The position numbers were made by a program, and so were the translations under genes. Of a DNA stretch of 64,000 nt, positions 7,989 to 16,757 are shown in pieces. The first letter of the stretch is position 1, and every line of letters begins with the position of its first letter. The notes below the pieces were generated by a model. It made no database searches, had not been told where the DNA came from, and saw only the letters and a program-made list of their open reading frames with translations. Source of the stretch: Streptomyces sp. NBC_00536 (GTDB taxonomy: Bacteria; Actinomycetota; Actinomycetes; Streptomycetales; Streptomycetaceae); assembly GCF_036346295.1 (NCBI RefSeq), contig NZ_CP107819.1, positions 7,626,001 to 7,690,000 on the forward strand, given 5' to 3'.

Positions 7989-9563
7989 TTGGAACCCACC
8001 GCCGCCGTGACGCCCGCCGTCACCGCTGTCACCGCCGACGAGTACGCCGCGGCGCCGCTCCTGAACTGCCTCCTGCGCGAGGCCGCCGACCCCGAGGGCG
8101 ACGCGGACGGCGTCCACCGGCTGCGCGGCAGCGGGCGGTTGCTGCGGGTGCGGCCCGGGCGCCGCCCGAGCGGCCCCGAGCTGCGCGACGCCGACGGCTG
8201 GCACCCGCTCAGCCACACCGACCTGGTCAAGCTCACCGCCGACGAGCTGCGCCGCTACACCGGCGCGGTGAACGACGAACTGCCCGCCGAGATGGCCGAC
8301 AGCCGCGCCGCGATCGGCGCGCTGCTGGAGGCCCGGGCGAGGGCCGGGGCGGCGGCCGACCCCTACGTCCGCTCCGAGCAGTCGCTGCTGATGGGGCACC
8401 CGTACCACCCGGCGCCCAAGGCCCGCGGCGGCGCTCCGGCCCGCTCCTGGCTGCCGTATGCGCCCGAGGCCCACGGCCGGTTCCCGCTGGCCTTCCTCGG
8501 ACTGCGCGCCGACCAGCTGCGGGAGGAGGGCGGCGCGCCCGCCGCGGAGCTGTTCGGGGCGCTCGCCGAGGCCGCGGGCGCGCCGCCCGTCCCGTCCGGG
8601 TACGTCCTGCTGCCCGCCCACCCCTGGCAGCTGGAGCTGACCTGCGCGAGCCCCGAACTGCGGGCGGCCCACGCCGACGGGCGGCTGCTGCGGCTGGGGA
8701 CCGGGACCCGCGTCGGCTGGCCGACGGCCTCCGTGCGGACCGTGTACCTGCCCGGTGGCCCGGCCGCCGACCTCTTCGCGAAGTTCAGCCTCGACGTCCG
8801 CATCACCAACGACGTGCGCCGCCTGTGGCGGCACGACCTGCTGAAACTCCGCCGCACCGACGCCGCGGTCGTCGCCGCCTTCGCGGCCGTCCGGGCCCGC
8901 TCCGGGACCACGGCCGCCTGGACCGCCGACCTCGGCTACCGCACCGCGGCCTTCGCCTTCGAGGAGCTGGCCGTCATGGTCCGCGAGGGGCTGCGCGCGC
9001 ACCTCGTGCCGGGCGCCACCCCGCTGCTGGCCGCCGCGCTCGCCGAGGGCTCCGAGCCGGGGCCGCTGGAGCGCACCGCCGATCCGGCCGCCTGGTGGCG
9101 CGCGTACCTGCGCCAGGTCGTGCCCCCGGTCCTGGAGGTCTTCGCGCGCCACGGAGTGGTGCTGGAGGCCCACCTCCAGAACACCCTGATCGCGGTCGAC
9201 GGCTCCGGCACCCCGGTGCAGGCCCTCTTCCGGGACGCGGAGGGCGTCAAACTGCTCCCGGAGACCAGCCGCGAGGAGGGCTGGCAGCGGCTGGTGTACT
9301 GCCTGGTCGTCAACCACCTCAGCGAGATCGCCGCCACCCTCGCCGACCGCCACCCGGGGATCGCCGCGGGGCTGTGGCCCGCCGCGCGCGAGGAGTTCCG
9401 CCGCTACGACGCCGAGCAGGGCCTCCCCGAGGTGCGCGACCTGCTGAGCGCCCCGACGCTCCCGGGCAAGACGAACCTGCTGCTGCGCTGGACCCGCGCC
9501 GACGGCGCCGCCGCCCGCTACCTGCCGCTGCCGAACCCGCTGCGCGGGCCGGAGCCTTCCTGA
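7989..9563 (+). CDS. IucA/IucC family NRPS-independent siderophore (NIS) synthetase
   Basis: A 524-residue second NIS synthetase. Motifs in order are LLMGHPYHPAPKARGG (substrate/ATP region with the conserved Lys), LPAHPWQLEL, KFSLDVRITNDVRR, and EAHLQNTLI followed by the C-terminal FhuF-like region. The start used is TTG at 7989, with AGAGGGAAG about 10 bp upstream. It diverges from the leftward NIS gene, so the two likely share regulation and may catalyse successive or alternative condensations of one siderophore. The stop lies one base from the convergent membrane protein gene. Confidence 0.88.
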   Translation: MEPTAAVTPAVTAVTADEYAAAPLLNCLLREAADPEGDADGVHRLRGSGRLLRVRPGRRPSGPELRDADGWHPLSHTDLVKLTADELRRYTGAVNDELPAEMADSRAAIGALLEARARAGAAADPYVRSEQSLLMGHPYHPAPKARGGAPARSWLPYAPEAHGRFPLAFLGLRADQLREEGGAPAAELFGALAEAAGAPPVPSGYVLLPAHPWQLELTCASPELRAAHADGRLLRLGTGTRVGWPTASVRTVYLPGGPAADLFAKFSLDVRITNDVRRLWRHDLLKLRRTDAAVVAAFAAVRARSGTTAAWTADLGYRTAAFAFEELAVMVREGLRAHLVPGATPLLAAALAEGSEPGPLERTADPAAWWRAYLRQVVPPVLEVFARHGVVLEAHLQNTLIAVDGSGTPVQALFRDAEGVKLLPETSREEGWQRLVYCLVVNHLSEIAATLADRHPGIAAGLWPAAREEFRRYDAEQGLPEVRDLLSAPTLPGKTNLLLRWTRADGAAARYLPLPNPLRGPEPS

Positions 9564-9564
9564 G

Positions 9565-10167
9565 CTAGGCCACCGCCCCGCGCAGTCGTGCGGCCGAGCG
9601 GGCCAGGCGGACGGCGGCCACGGCGGGCAGGCACCAGGAGAGCACGTACGCGGTCATCACGGCGTAGGCGGTCAGCCCGCCGAACACCACGGAGAGCAGG
9701 GCCGCGAAGGCGAAGAGCGTGACCACCGGGGACAGCAGCAGCAAGATCGCCTGCCGCTTCTCGGGGCGCGCCCACTGGGCGGACCGTCCCAGCCGTATGA
9801 GGCCGACGGCCAACGCGATCAGGGCGACCGGCCAGCCGACCACGGGGACGAGGGCCACGGGGAACGCCACGGCGGCCAGGCCCAGCGTGACCCAGGTGCG
9901 CGCCGCGCTCTCCGGTTCCGGGCCCGCGGGGCCGGAACCCTCCTCGGCCAGGGCGGCGGCCACGATCTCCCGGGGCGATCCGAGCCGCTCCAGGACGAGG
10001 CGCACGGCCGTCTCGTCCGAGGGGTCCGCCTCGGCCAGGGCCACCTCGATGTGCTCGCCGAGATCCGCCAGCAGCTCGCGGCGCCGGTCGCCGGGCAGGG
10101 TCCGGCTCCGCTCGTCGGCCTCGGACAGGAAGGCGCGGACCAGGGGGTGGGTCAGGGTGTCGTTCAC
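9565..10167 (-). CDS. HAAS-type signalling-associated membrane protein
   Basis: A 200-residue protein. The N-terminal 75 residues form a soluble helical domain (FLSEADERSRTLPGDRRREL ... LERLGSPREIVAAAL) of the HAAS/DUF1700 type commonly found beside PadR regulators. It is followed by a Pro/Glu-rich linker and about four membrane helices. GTG at 10167 overlaps the PadR stop (GTGA), so it is co-transcribed and coupled. Such PadR-HAAS pairs are widespread; the membrane partner is thought to work with the regulator or a transporter, with the mechanism unclear. Confidence 0.75.
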   Translation of the reverse strand: MNDTLTHPLVRAFLSEADERSRTLPGDRRRELLADLGEHIEVALAEADPSDETAVRLVLERLGSPREIVAAALAEEGSGPAGPEPESAARTWVTLGLAAVAFPVALVPVVGWPVALIALAVGLIRLGRSAQWARPEKRQAILLLLSPVVTLFAFAALLSVVFGGLTAYAVMTAYVLSWCLPAVAAVRLARSAARLRGAVA

Positions 10168-10532
10168 GTCGTCTCTCCAGGAGTGAGGAAGTGGTCCACG
10201 GCGCTGCGGAAGGAGGGCCAGCCGGCCGCGAACTCGGCGAGCGCTTCGCGGCCCGCGTCGGTGAGCGTGTAGTACCTGCGCGGTGGTCCGCTGGCGGACT
10301 CGCGCAGATGGGTGTCGGCGAGTCCGGTCCGGCGCAGGCGGGACAGCAGGGGGTACATCGTTCCCTGACTGGTCGCCATCACCTCGACCCGGGCCAGCTC
10401 TTCCAGTAGTTCCACTCCGTAGCGCGGGCCGTCACGCAGCAGTGCCAGAACGCAGTACTCCAGTACGCCCTTGCGCAGCTGACTGGCCACGTGGCCATCG
10501 GCTCCGTCTGGGCTTGCATTGCCAGGTACCAT
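10164..10532 (-). CDS. PadR family transcriptional regulator
   Basis: A 122-residue winged-helix regulator. The block SQLRKGVLEYCVLALLRDGPRYG, then ATSQGTMYPLLSRLRRTGL, and GPPRRYYTLTDAGREAL are the signature of the PadR N-terminal DNA-binding domain (helix-turn-helix plus wing). The start is ambiguous: ATG at 10532 has no ribosome-binding site, whereas GTG at 10490 (VASQLRKG) has GGAG 11 bases upstream and would give a 108-residue protein. With the later start, the inverted repeats at 10514-10547 lie entirely in the promoter. The regulator is coupled to the downstream HAAS membrane protein gene. Confidence 0.87.
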   Translation of the reverse strand: MVPGNASPDGADGHVASQLRKGVLEYCVLALLRDGPRYGVELLEELARVEVMATSQGTMYPLLSRLRRTGLADTHLRESASGPPRRYYTLTDAGREALAEFAAGWPSFRSAVDHFLTPGETT

Positions 10533-10547
10533 GCAACGCAAGGTACC
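10514..10547. promoter_or_regulatory. Candidate PadR autoregulatory operator (overlapping inverted repeats)
   Basis: An imperfect 9-bp inverted repeat, TTGCATTGC (10514-10522) and GCAACGCAA (10533-10541), interlocks with a repeated GGTACC at 10525-10530 and 10542-10547. It overlaps the first possible start codon of the padR gene and lies upstream of the alternative GTG. PadR proteins usually repress their own promoters through such dyads. This is inference from position and symmetry. Confidence 0.5.
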
Positions 10548-10629
10548 ACGTGAAGGCGAACGCGCCACCCCCCAACTCGACACCCTCACCGCGACCCTGA
10601 CGCGGCCCGCGGGCCGGGCCCACGGCGGC

Positions 10630-11610
10630 TCAGGTCTTGCGCAGGTCGGGCGCCGGGCTGCCGATGAGCCGCAGCCGTACGGCGTTCCACGCGAGGGCGA
10701 GGGCCCGGGAGACCTCCTGGCTCCGCTCGCCCAGCACCCGCACCCAGGCCCCGCACTCCTGCGGCAGCACGCTGACCCCGTACGGCAGACCGCGGTCCGC
10801 CAGGGCCCCGTGCAGCAGGTCGGCCACCTCCCGGGCGGGGGCCAGCGGGGTCAGGACGAAGAAGCAGGCCATCACCGAGTGCCCGCCCAGCACGGCCGGC
10901 CCCGCCACCCCGCCCGCGCCGGGCTCCAGCCGTACGGTGTCCAGCGCGACCAGGTCGCCGCCGGGGCGCCGCACCTCGAAGTCGGAGGCGAAGACGGCGT
11001 AGGCGTGCCGCTCCCCGCGCGCGAGCCGCCCGGCCGGCACCGTCTCGCTCGCGAGCACGGTGGCGGAGGGGTCGGCGGTGATCACGGTGCGCTGGTAGAA
11101 GCGGGAGTCGGCGTACGGGATCACCGGGTCGGGCAGGTACTCGACGTAGGAGTCGGCCCCGGCGGTCAGGAAGGTCTGGGAGACGGCGTAGTCGTACTCC
11201 ATCCGGTGGACCTTCGTGGCGGCCTGCGTCGTGATGTGGGCCGCCGTCCCGGGCCCGAAGGCGAGGTCCTGGCGCAGCCGGTCCGCCTGGACGACACCGC
11301 CGCCCGTGGACATCAGGAAGGTCACCGGCAGGTCGGGGCGGTGCGGGTCGAAGTACAGCGGCCGCATGATCTGGAGCGGGGACTTCTGGTAGTGCCGGAC
11401 CAGCTCGGTGCGGCCGCCGCGCCGTTCGAAGCCCAGCTCCAGCAGGCCCACCTTGCCGGGGCGGCCGACGCCGAGGGTGTCGGGGACCGCGGAGTGGCGG
11501 CGTACCTCCCGGGGCACGCGAGCCGGTTCGTAGTGCGCCGGCTCCAGCCGCCCGGGGGAGCGGGCGGGGGACCGGGCGGGGACGGTCGGCGGGTCGGCCA
11601 CGACGCTCAC
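10630..11610 (-). CDS. ureD: Urease accessory protein UreD
   Basis: A 326-residue urease accessory protein, last gene of the operon. UreD (UreH) forms the scaffold with UreF and UreG on apo-urease and channels nickel to the active site. Characteristic motifs include [14 protein letters not shown] and [11 protein letters not shown], then SRFYQRTVI and [11 protein letters not shown] further on. The GTG at 11610 overlaps the ureG stop (GTGA). The first 60 residues before [11 protein letters not shown] are Pro/Arg-rich and poorly conserved, so a later start is possible. Confidence 0.92.
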   Translation of the reverse strand: MSVVADPPTVPARSPARSPGRLEPAHYEPARVPREVRRHSAVPDTLGVGRPGKVGLLELGFERRGGRTELVRHYQKSPLQIMRPLYFDPHRPDLPVTFLMSTGGGVVQADRLRQDLAFGPGTAAHITTQAATKVHRMEYDYAVSQTFLTAGADSYVEYLPDPVIPYADSRFYQRTVITADPSATVLASETVPAGRLARGERHAYAVFASDFEVRRPGGDLVALDTVRLEPGAGGVAGPAVLGGHSVMACFFVLTPLAPAREVADLLHGALADRGLPYGVSVLPQECGAWVRVLGERSQEVSRALALAWNAVRLRLIGSPAPDLRKT

Positions 11611-12230
11611 GCCGCTACCCGGCGGAAGGACTCGACGAAGGCCGCGACCTCCTCCAGGCCGTGTCCCGTCAGGCAGTTGGTGAGCACCACCGGGCGTCCC
11701 TCGCGCACGTGGTGGGCGTCGCGCTCCATCACGCCCAGGTCGGCGCGGACGTACTGGGCGAGGTCGGTCTTGTTGATGACCAGCAGGTCGGACTCGGTGA
11801 TGCCCGGCCCCCGCTTGCGGGGCATCTTCTCGCCCTCCGCGGTGTCCAGTACGAACAGGAACAGGTCCACCAGCACCGGGCTGAAGGTCAGCGTCAGGTT
11901 GTCCCCGCCCGACTCGTACAGCAGCGTGTCCACATCGGGGAAGCGCTCCAGCATCTCGGCGCCCGCGGCCAGGTTCATCGTCGGGTCGTCGCGCACCGCG
12001 GTGTGCGGGCAGGCGCCGGTCTCCACGCCGACCACCCGCTCGGGATCCAGCACCCCGGCGAGGGTGCGGCGCACGTGCTGGGCGTCCTCCTGGGTGTAGA
12101 TGTCGTTGGTGATCACGGCGGGCCGGTGCCCGCGCGCGATGAGCACCGGCACCAGTGCCTCGATCAGCGCGGTCTTGCCGGAGCCGACGGGGCCGCCGAT
12201 GCCGACCCGCAGGACGTGGTCGTCTCTCAT
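11607..12230 (-). CDS. ureG: Urease accessory GTPase UreG
   Basis: A 207-residue SIMIBI-class GTPase that powers nickel insertion into urease. The P-loop is GGPVGSGKT (residues 12-20). [14 protein letters not shown] contains the conserved Cys-Pro-His nickel-binding motif, ESGGDNL is the Walker B-like segment, and NKTDLA gives guanine specificity. The N-terminus lacks the His-rich nickel-storage stretch found in many actinobacterial UreG proteins, which matters because no ureE is present. It lies 45 bp downstream of ureF with its own AGGAGG-like site. Confidence 0.96.
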   Translation of the reverse strand: MRDDHVLRVGIGGPVGSGKTALIEALVPVLIARGHRPAVITNDIYTQEDAQHVRRTLAGVLDPERVVGVETGACPHTAVRDDPTMNLAAGAEMLERFPDVDTLLYESGGDNLTLTFSPVLVDLFLFVLDTAEGEKMPRKRGPGITESDLLVINKTDLAQYVRADLGVMERDAHHVREGRPVVLTNCLTGHGLEEVAAFVESFRRVAA

Positions 12231-12275
12231 GGGCTGCTGCTGCCTTTCCGTTTCCGTAGGAGGCGGGGAGAGGGA

Positions 12276-13004
12276 TCAGGTGGCGAAGAGGCGGGCCTCG
12301 GCCCGCTCGTGCCGGGCCGACATCACGTCGGCCAGGGGCACGCACCCGCCGAGGTCGGCGAGTTCGCGGAGCAGGGCCGCCTCCGCCACCTCCTCGATGA
12401 CGGGGGCGGTGGCGCGGAGCACGACCTGGGCCCGTACGTGGTCGGTGAGCCGCAGCCGCAGCGCGGCCCCGGTGAAGCTGGCCGAGAAGGCGAACAGGTC
12501 GCTGACCACGGCCGCCCGCACCGGGACGCCCGCCGCGGCGTACGCCACCCCGGCGGCGACCGCCTGCGTCCCGGGCGCGCGTTTGGCGGCGACGAGTTCC
12601 GCATACCGGTCGAGGGGCGCGCCGCCCACGCACGCGCGGGCGATGTCGAGCAGCTGGCGTCCGGTCCGGGTGGCCGCGCGCCGCAGCCCCTCGTTGAGCT
12701 TGGCCGCGTACAGCCTGCGGTCCACCTCGCCCAGCTCCGCCCAGTCGCCCGCCGACGCGGCCCGGTGGGCCAGCGCCAGCGCGGTGGCGTCGGAGGGCCC
12801 CACCGAGTGCCGCAGCAGGTCGGCGAGCAGCTCCGGCACGCCCTCCGGGGTCACGGCCCTGGCCTGGGCGTACCCCTCCAGGCCGTGCGAGAGCGTGTAG
12901 AAGCCACTGGGGAAGGAGGAGTCGGTCAGCTGGAGGCTGACCAGCAGGGCCGCGGAACCGATCCCGCCGTCGGCCGTGGCGTCGGCCGTGGGGTCGGCGC
13001 TCAT
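12276..13004 (-). CDS. ureF: Urease accessory protein UreF
   Basis: A 242-residue all-helical urease accessory protein that bridges UreD and UreG and is thought to gate GTP hydrolysis. [22 protein letters not shown] near residue 30 is the conserved UreF signature; the remainder is Ala/Leu-rich helix. The ATG overlaps the ureC stop (ATGA at 13001-13004), showing coupling. The N-terminus has a low-complexity [11 protein letters not shown] stretch. Confidence 0.93.
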   Translation of the reverse strand: MSADPTADATADGGIGSAALLVSLQLTDSSFPSGFYTLSHGLEGYAQARAVTPEGVPELLADLLRHSVGPSDATALALAHRAASAGDWAELGEVDRRLYAAKLNEGLRRAATRTGRQLLDIARACVGGAPLDRYAELVAAKRAPGTQAVAAGVAYAAAGVPVRAAVVSDLFAFSASFTGAALRLRLTDHVRAQVVLRATAPVIEEVAEAALLRELADLGGCVPLADVMSARHERAEARLFAT

Positions 13005-14725
13005 ACCAGGTAGAACAGGTGGTTCAGGGGCAGTTCGCGGGCCGGCTCGATGGTGGCCGGGACCCCGTCCAGGCTGACCTTGTAGGTCTCCGGGTCGACG
13101 GTGATCTCGGGCAGCGCGTCATTGTGCAGCATGTGCTGCTTGCCGACGGTCCGGCAGTGCCGCACCGGGAGCACCCGGCTGTCCAGGCCGAGCCGCTCCG
13201 GCACGCCGAGCGCGATCGCGGCCTGGGACATGAAGGAGACCCGGGTGGCCTGCTTCGCCTTGCCGTACGCCCCGAACATGGGCCGGTAGTAGACCGGCTG
13301 CGGGGTCGGCAGCGAGGCGTTCGGGTCGCCCATCAGCGCCCAGTTGATCAGGCCGCCCTTGATGACCATCTTGGGCTTCGCGGCGAAGGAGTGGATCGGC
13401 CACAGGACGATGTCGGCGAGCTTGCCGGCCTCCAGGGAGCCGATGTGCTCGGCCGTGCCCGTGGCGATGGCCGGGTTGATGGTCATCTTGGCCAGGTAGC
13501 GCATGACCCGGAAGTTGTCGTGGCGTTCGGTGTCCCCGGCCAGCTTGCCGCGCTGGTCCTTGCAGTGGTGCGCGGTCTGGAACGCCCGCGTCCAGGACTC
13601 GCCGATCCGGCCCATGGCCTGCGAGTCGGAGGAGAAGATCGAGATGACGCCCTCGTCGTGCAGGACGGTCTCGGCCGCGATCGTCTCGGCCCGCACGCGG
13701 GAGTCGGCGAAGGAGACGTCCTCGGGGATGTCGTGCGACAGGTGGTGGCAGACCATCACCATGTCGAGCAGCTCGTCCACCGAGTTGACGGTGTAGGGCA
13801 GCGTCGGGTTGGTGGAGGAGGGCAGTACGTTGGGCTCGCCCGCGATGCGCATGATGTCCGGGGCGTGACCGCCGCCCGCTCCCTCGGTGTGGAAGGTGTG
13901 GACGGTGCGGCCGTCGATGGCGGAGCGGGTGTCCTCGAAGAAGCCCGACTCGTTCAGGGTGTCGGTGTGCACCGCGACCTGGACGTCGTGGTCGTCGGCG
14001 ACGTCGAGGGCCTTGCTGAGCGCGGCCGGGGTGGTGCCCCAGTCCTCGTGCACCTTCAGCCCGCAGACGCCCGCCTCGATCTGCTCGATCAGCGCGTCGG
14101 GCAGCGAACCGTTGCCCTTGCCCAGCAGGCCGACGTTGACCGGCATGTCCTCGACGGCCTGGTACATCCGGCCGATGTTCCAGGGGCCGGGGGTGCAGGT
14201 GGTGCCGTTGGTGCCGTCGGAGGGGCCGGTGCCACCGCCGATGAGGGTGGTGATGCCGTTGGAGAGGCCGTGCTCGGCCTGCTGCGGGGCGATGAAGTGG
14301 ATGTGGGTGTCGATCCCGCCCGCCGTGGCGATCAGGTGCTCGCCGGAGATCACCTCGGTGCCGGGGCCGATCACCAGCTCGGGGTGCACCCCGGACTGGG
14401 TGTGCGGGTTGCCCGCCTTGCCCAGGCCCGCGATCATCCCGTCCTTGACGCCGAGGTCCCCTTTGACCACACCGAGCACCGCGTCCATCACGACCACGTT
14501 GGTGATCACCAGGTCGAGGGCGCCCTGCTGGTTGGTGGCCTGCGGGTCCTGGGCCATGCCGTCGCGGATGGCCTTGCCGCCGCCGTAGACGGCCTCGTCG
14601 CCGTAGTGCCCCTCGTTGTGGTCCTTCTCGACCTCGACGACCAGATTGGTGTCCGCCAGGTGGAAGCGGTCGCCGACGGTCGGCCCGAACAGGTCGGTGT
14701 ACTGCTTGCGGCTCAGGACGGCCAT
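13001..14725 (-). CDS. ureC: Urease alpha (catalytic) subunit UreC
   Basis: The 574-residue catalytic subunit, which hydrolyses urea to ammonia and carbamate with a dinickel centre. [11 protein letters not shown] supplies the first two His ligands, [10 protein letters not shown] the Lys that is carbamylated to bridge the nickels, [13 protein letters not shown] and [12 protein letters not shown] further ligands, and VCHHLS the mobile-flap catalytic His. The distal Asp ligand lies in [15 protein letters not shown] or the nearby SDSQAMGR motif. All expected residues appear intact and length is normal (about 570). Its ATG overlaps the ureB stop. Confidence 0.97.
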   Translation of the reverse strand: MAVLSRKQYTDLFGPTVGDRFHLADTNLVVEVEKDHNEGHYGDEAVYGGGKAIRDGMAQDPQATNQQGALDLVITNVVVMDAVLGVVKGDLGVKDGMIAGLGKAGNPHTQSGVHPELVIGPGTEVISGEHLIATAGGIDTHIHFIAPQQAEHGLSNGITTLIGGGTGPSDGTNGTTCTPGPWNIGRMYQAVEDMPVNVGLLGKGNGSLPDALIEQIEAGVCGLKVHEDWGTTPAALSKALDVADDHDVQVAVHTDTLNESGFFEDTRSAIDGRTVHTFHTEGAGGGHAPDIMRIAGEPNVLPSSTNPTLPYTVNSVDELLDMVMVCHHLSHDIPEDVSFADSRVRAETIAAETVLHDEGVISIFSSDSQAMGRIGESWTRAFQTAHHCKDQRGKLAGDTERHDNFRVMRYLAKMTINPAIATGTAEHIGSLEAGKLADIVLWPIHSFAAKPKMVIKGGLINWALMGDPNASLPTPQPVYYRPMFGAYGKAKQATRVSFMSQAAIALGVPERLGLDSRVLPVRHCRTVGKQHMLHNDALPEITVDPETYKVSLDGVPATIEPARELPLNHLFYLV

Positions 14726-15204
14726 CAGTTCTCGCCCTTCTTGTGGCCCTTGTTCTTCTTCTTGTGACCGCCGTCGTCGCCTCCGGGGGCCGGGGCGCCG
14801 GGGGCGGCCCCGGGCCGCTGGGGTTCCTCGATCCGGGCGCCCAGGAAGCCGAGTTCGACGGCCCGGCGCAGCGCGCGGTTGCGGGTGTCGGCGCAGCCGA
14901 GCCCGCCGTCGACCAGCGAGCTGAAGCCGATGAGCCGGCCGTGGCCGGCGAAGGCGGTCAGTTCGACCTCGCGGGTGTCGCCCGGCTCGAAGCGCACCGC
15001 GGTGCCCGCGGGCAGGTCGAGGTGCATGCCGTAGGCGGCGTTGCGGTCGAAGTCCAGGGCCCGGTTGGCCTCGAAGAAGTGGTAGTGCGAGCCGACCTGG
15101 ACGGCGCGGTCACCGGTGTTGGACACCGACACCGTGGCCTTGCGGCGGCCTGCGTTGATCTCCACGGTGCCTTCGCCGTAGAGGTAGGTGGCGCCACCGG
15201 ACAT
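14725..15204 (-). CDS. ureB: Urease beta subunit UreB with basic C-terminal tail
   Basis: A 159-residue beta subunit of the separate-subunit actinobacterial urease. The core [54 protein letters not shown] and GFSSLVDG blocks are typical. Bacterial UreB is about 100-110 residues; this one carries a C-terminal extension ending [13 protein letters not shown], rich in Lys, with Gly/Ala/Pro before it. AAGGGAAG upstream of ATG 15204 supports the start. It follows the CbiX-like gene by 14 bp. Confidence 0.94.
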   Translation of the reverse strand: MSGGATYLYGEGTVEINAGRRKATVSVSNTGDRAVQVGSHYHFFEANRALDFDRNAAYGMHLDLPAGTAVRFEPGDTREVELTAFAGHGRLIGFSSLVDGGLGCADTRNRALRRAVELGFLGARIEEPQRPGAAPGAPAPGGDDGGHKKKNKGHKKGEN

Positions 15205-15218
15205 GGGGGTACTTCCCT

Positions 15219-16052
15219 TCAGTGGTGGGGGTGTTCGTGGCCGTCGCCGTCTTCCGGGCCGTGCGCGTGCGCGTAGCCGTGGCCGTGTTCCGCGTCCAGC
15301 CCGGCTCCGGTGCCGTCGTCCCCGTGGGCCAGCCGGTGCAGGGCGTGCGCGACCCGGGCCCGCAGCACCTCGGCGATCGCCGCCTCACCCAGCAGCGGCC
15401 CGGTGTCCAGCACGTCCGCGGGCGCGCCGGTCGCACCGGTCGCACGGGTTACGTCGGTTACGTCGCCCGCGGAGCCGAACGCCGCGCGGACCAGGGCGAC
15501 ATGGCGGGCCCCGAGGCGGCGGCACCGCTCCACCCCCTCGGCGAGGTCCGGGTCGCCCCCGTCGAAGGCGACCTCGACCCAGCGGTGGGCGCCGTACTGC
15601 CGTACCAGCCGGGCCACCCGGAAGAGCTCGGCGTCCTCGAACGGGCCCGCGGCCGGGGCGGTCACCAGCACCGCCGAGGTCTGCGGAGCGGAGCGCACCG
15701 CCCGCAGCGCCGCCGTGCGCAGCCAGGCGGTGAGGTGGTCGGCGGTGGCGAAGGGCGGCGCCAGCACCAGCCGGCCCCGGCCCTCGCCCCCGCCCTCGCC
15801 GCGGCCGAGCCAGCGCAGCGCGCGGGCGCAGTCGGCGATCAGCTTCGGATCGCGCCCCAGGGTCATGGGGACCACGCACACCGGAGCGGTGGAGGCGGCG
15901 AGCGCCGCGGTGACCGCCTCGGTCAGCGGGCGCCCGGCGGCCACCCCGCCGACGGCGGCCCCGCCCTCGTGCCCGGCGCCCAGGACCACCGAGGCGGGCG
16001 GTGTCACATCGGCGGGTCCGGGCCGTTCGTCCGTGTCCACGGCCGCGGTCAC
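15219..16052 (-). CDS. CbiX/SirB-like chelatase-family protein with His-rich tail, inside the urease operon
   Basis: A 277-residue protein whose frame starts (GTG, 16052) three bases after the ureA stop and ends 14 bp before ureB, so it is an integral operon member. [11 protein letters not shown] near residue 25 and [22 protein letters not shown] resemble the His-containing and core strands of CbiX/SirB metal chelatases (class II, cobalt, nickel or iron into tetrapyrroles). The C-terminus [23 protein letters not shown] holds eight His residues, a metal-binding tail. No cobalamin or sirohaem genes lie nearby. I infer a nickel-handling role for urease, possibly replacing the missing UreE; the family match is moderate. 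Confidence 0.75.
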   Translation of the reverse strand: MTAAVDTDERPGPADVTPPASVVLGAGHEGGAAVGGVAAGRPLTEAVTAALAASTAPVCVVPMTLGRDPKLIADCARALRWLGRGEGGGEGRGRLVLAPPFATADHLTAWLRTAALRAVRSAPQTSAVLVTAPAAGPFEDAELFRVARLVRQYGAHRWVEVAFDGGDPDLAEGVERCRRLGARHVALVRAAFGSAGDVTDVTRATGATGAPADVLDTGPLLGEAAIAEVLRARVAHALHRLAHGDDGTGAGLDAEHGHGYAHAHGPEDGDGHEHPHH

Positions 16053-16054
16053 GC

Positions 16055-16360
16055 TCAGGCCCCGACGGGGTCGTGGCAGGAGACCAGTTTGGTGCCGTCG
16101 ACGAAGGCGGCCTCGACCTGGAGCAGCGGCAGCATCTCCCGGACCCCGGGCATGACTTCGGCGGCGGCGACGACCTGCTTGCCGAGTTCCATGCACTCCG
16201 CGACGGTCTTGCCGTCCCGGGCGCCCTCCAGAATGCCCTCGCTGATCAGGGCGCACGCCTCGCTGTAGTTGAGCTTGACGCCGCGGTCGCGCCGTTTGCG
16301 GGCGAGGTCGGCGACGACGTAGATCCAGAGCTTGTCCATCTCACGGGGAGCGAGATTCAT
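16055..16360 (-). CDS. ureA: Urease gamma subunit UreA
   Basis: A 101-residue gamma subunit and first gene of the operon. MNLAPREMDKLWIYVVADLA, RGVKLNYSEACALISEGILEGARDG and EVMPGVREMLPLLQVEAAF match the highly conserved UreA sequence (about 100 residues). GAAAGAGAG lies about ten bases before the ATG. The downstream order is a CbiX-like gene, ureB, ureC, ureF, ureG and ureD, all overlapping or closely spaced. Confidence 0.96.
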   Translation of the reverse strand: MNLAPREMDKLWIYVVADLARKRRDRGVKLNYSEACALISEGILEGARDGKTVAECMELGKQVVAAAEVMPGVREMLPLLQVEAAFVDGTKLVSCHDPVGA

Positions 16361-16757
16361 CGGTCACTCTCTTTCGGGCGCGGTGCGGTTCCGGCGCGCC
16401 GGGGGATCGCGGGTACTCCGACGGTCTGCCCGAAATCGGCGAAGAAGCCGTGCCAGAGCCGTTCATGTGGCGACAGTATCCGCCGAGCGGACAAATCAAC
16501 TCGATCCGACCAGGTGTTGCTCCGGTGATTCACGTCCCTGACCGGAGATATCGAAGGCGTCGCAAATAGGGATTTCGTTCAATGTGTGCAGCGGCCAGGG
16601 GTTGTTCTCCGTGAGGACTTCGTGGCCCTTCCGAGCCCAGACCTTGATGTTCCGCCTGCCGTTGTCGCTTCGAGACGCATTCGCAACGCCTCCGACTCGT
16701 CCGGAAAGCCTGCCGGGGCGTCACATTCAGCAGTACCGGCCAACGGAGGAGCACCGC
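16361..16757. other. Divergent intergenic region between ureA and the vWA lipoprotein gene (397 bp)
   Basis: No credible gene is seen here. It must hold the promoters of the leftward urease operon and the rightward lipoprotein gene. A weak leftward sigma70-like candidate is TTGATT (complement of 16494-16499) with TACTGT (complement of 16473-16478), spacing 15. I could not find a clear GlnR or Nur box by eye. AACGGAGGAG immediately before ATG 16758 is the lipoprotein ribosome-binding site. Confidence 0.4.
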
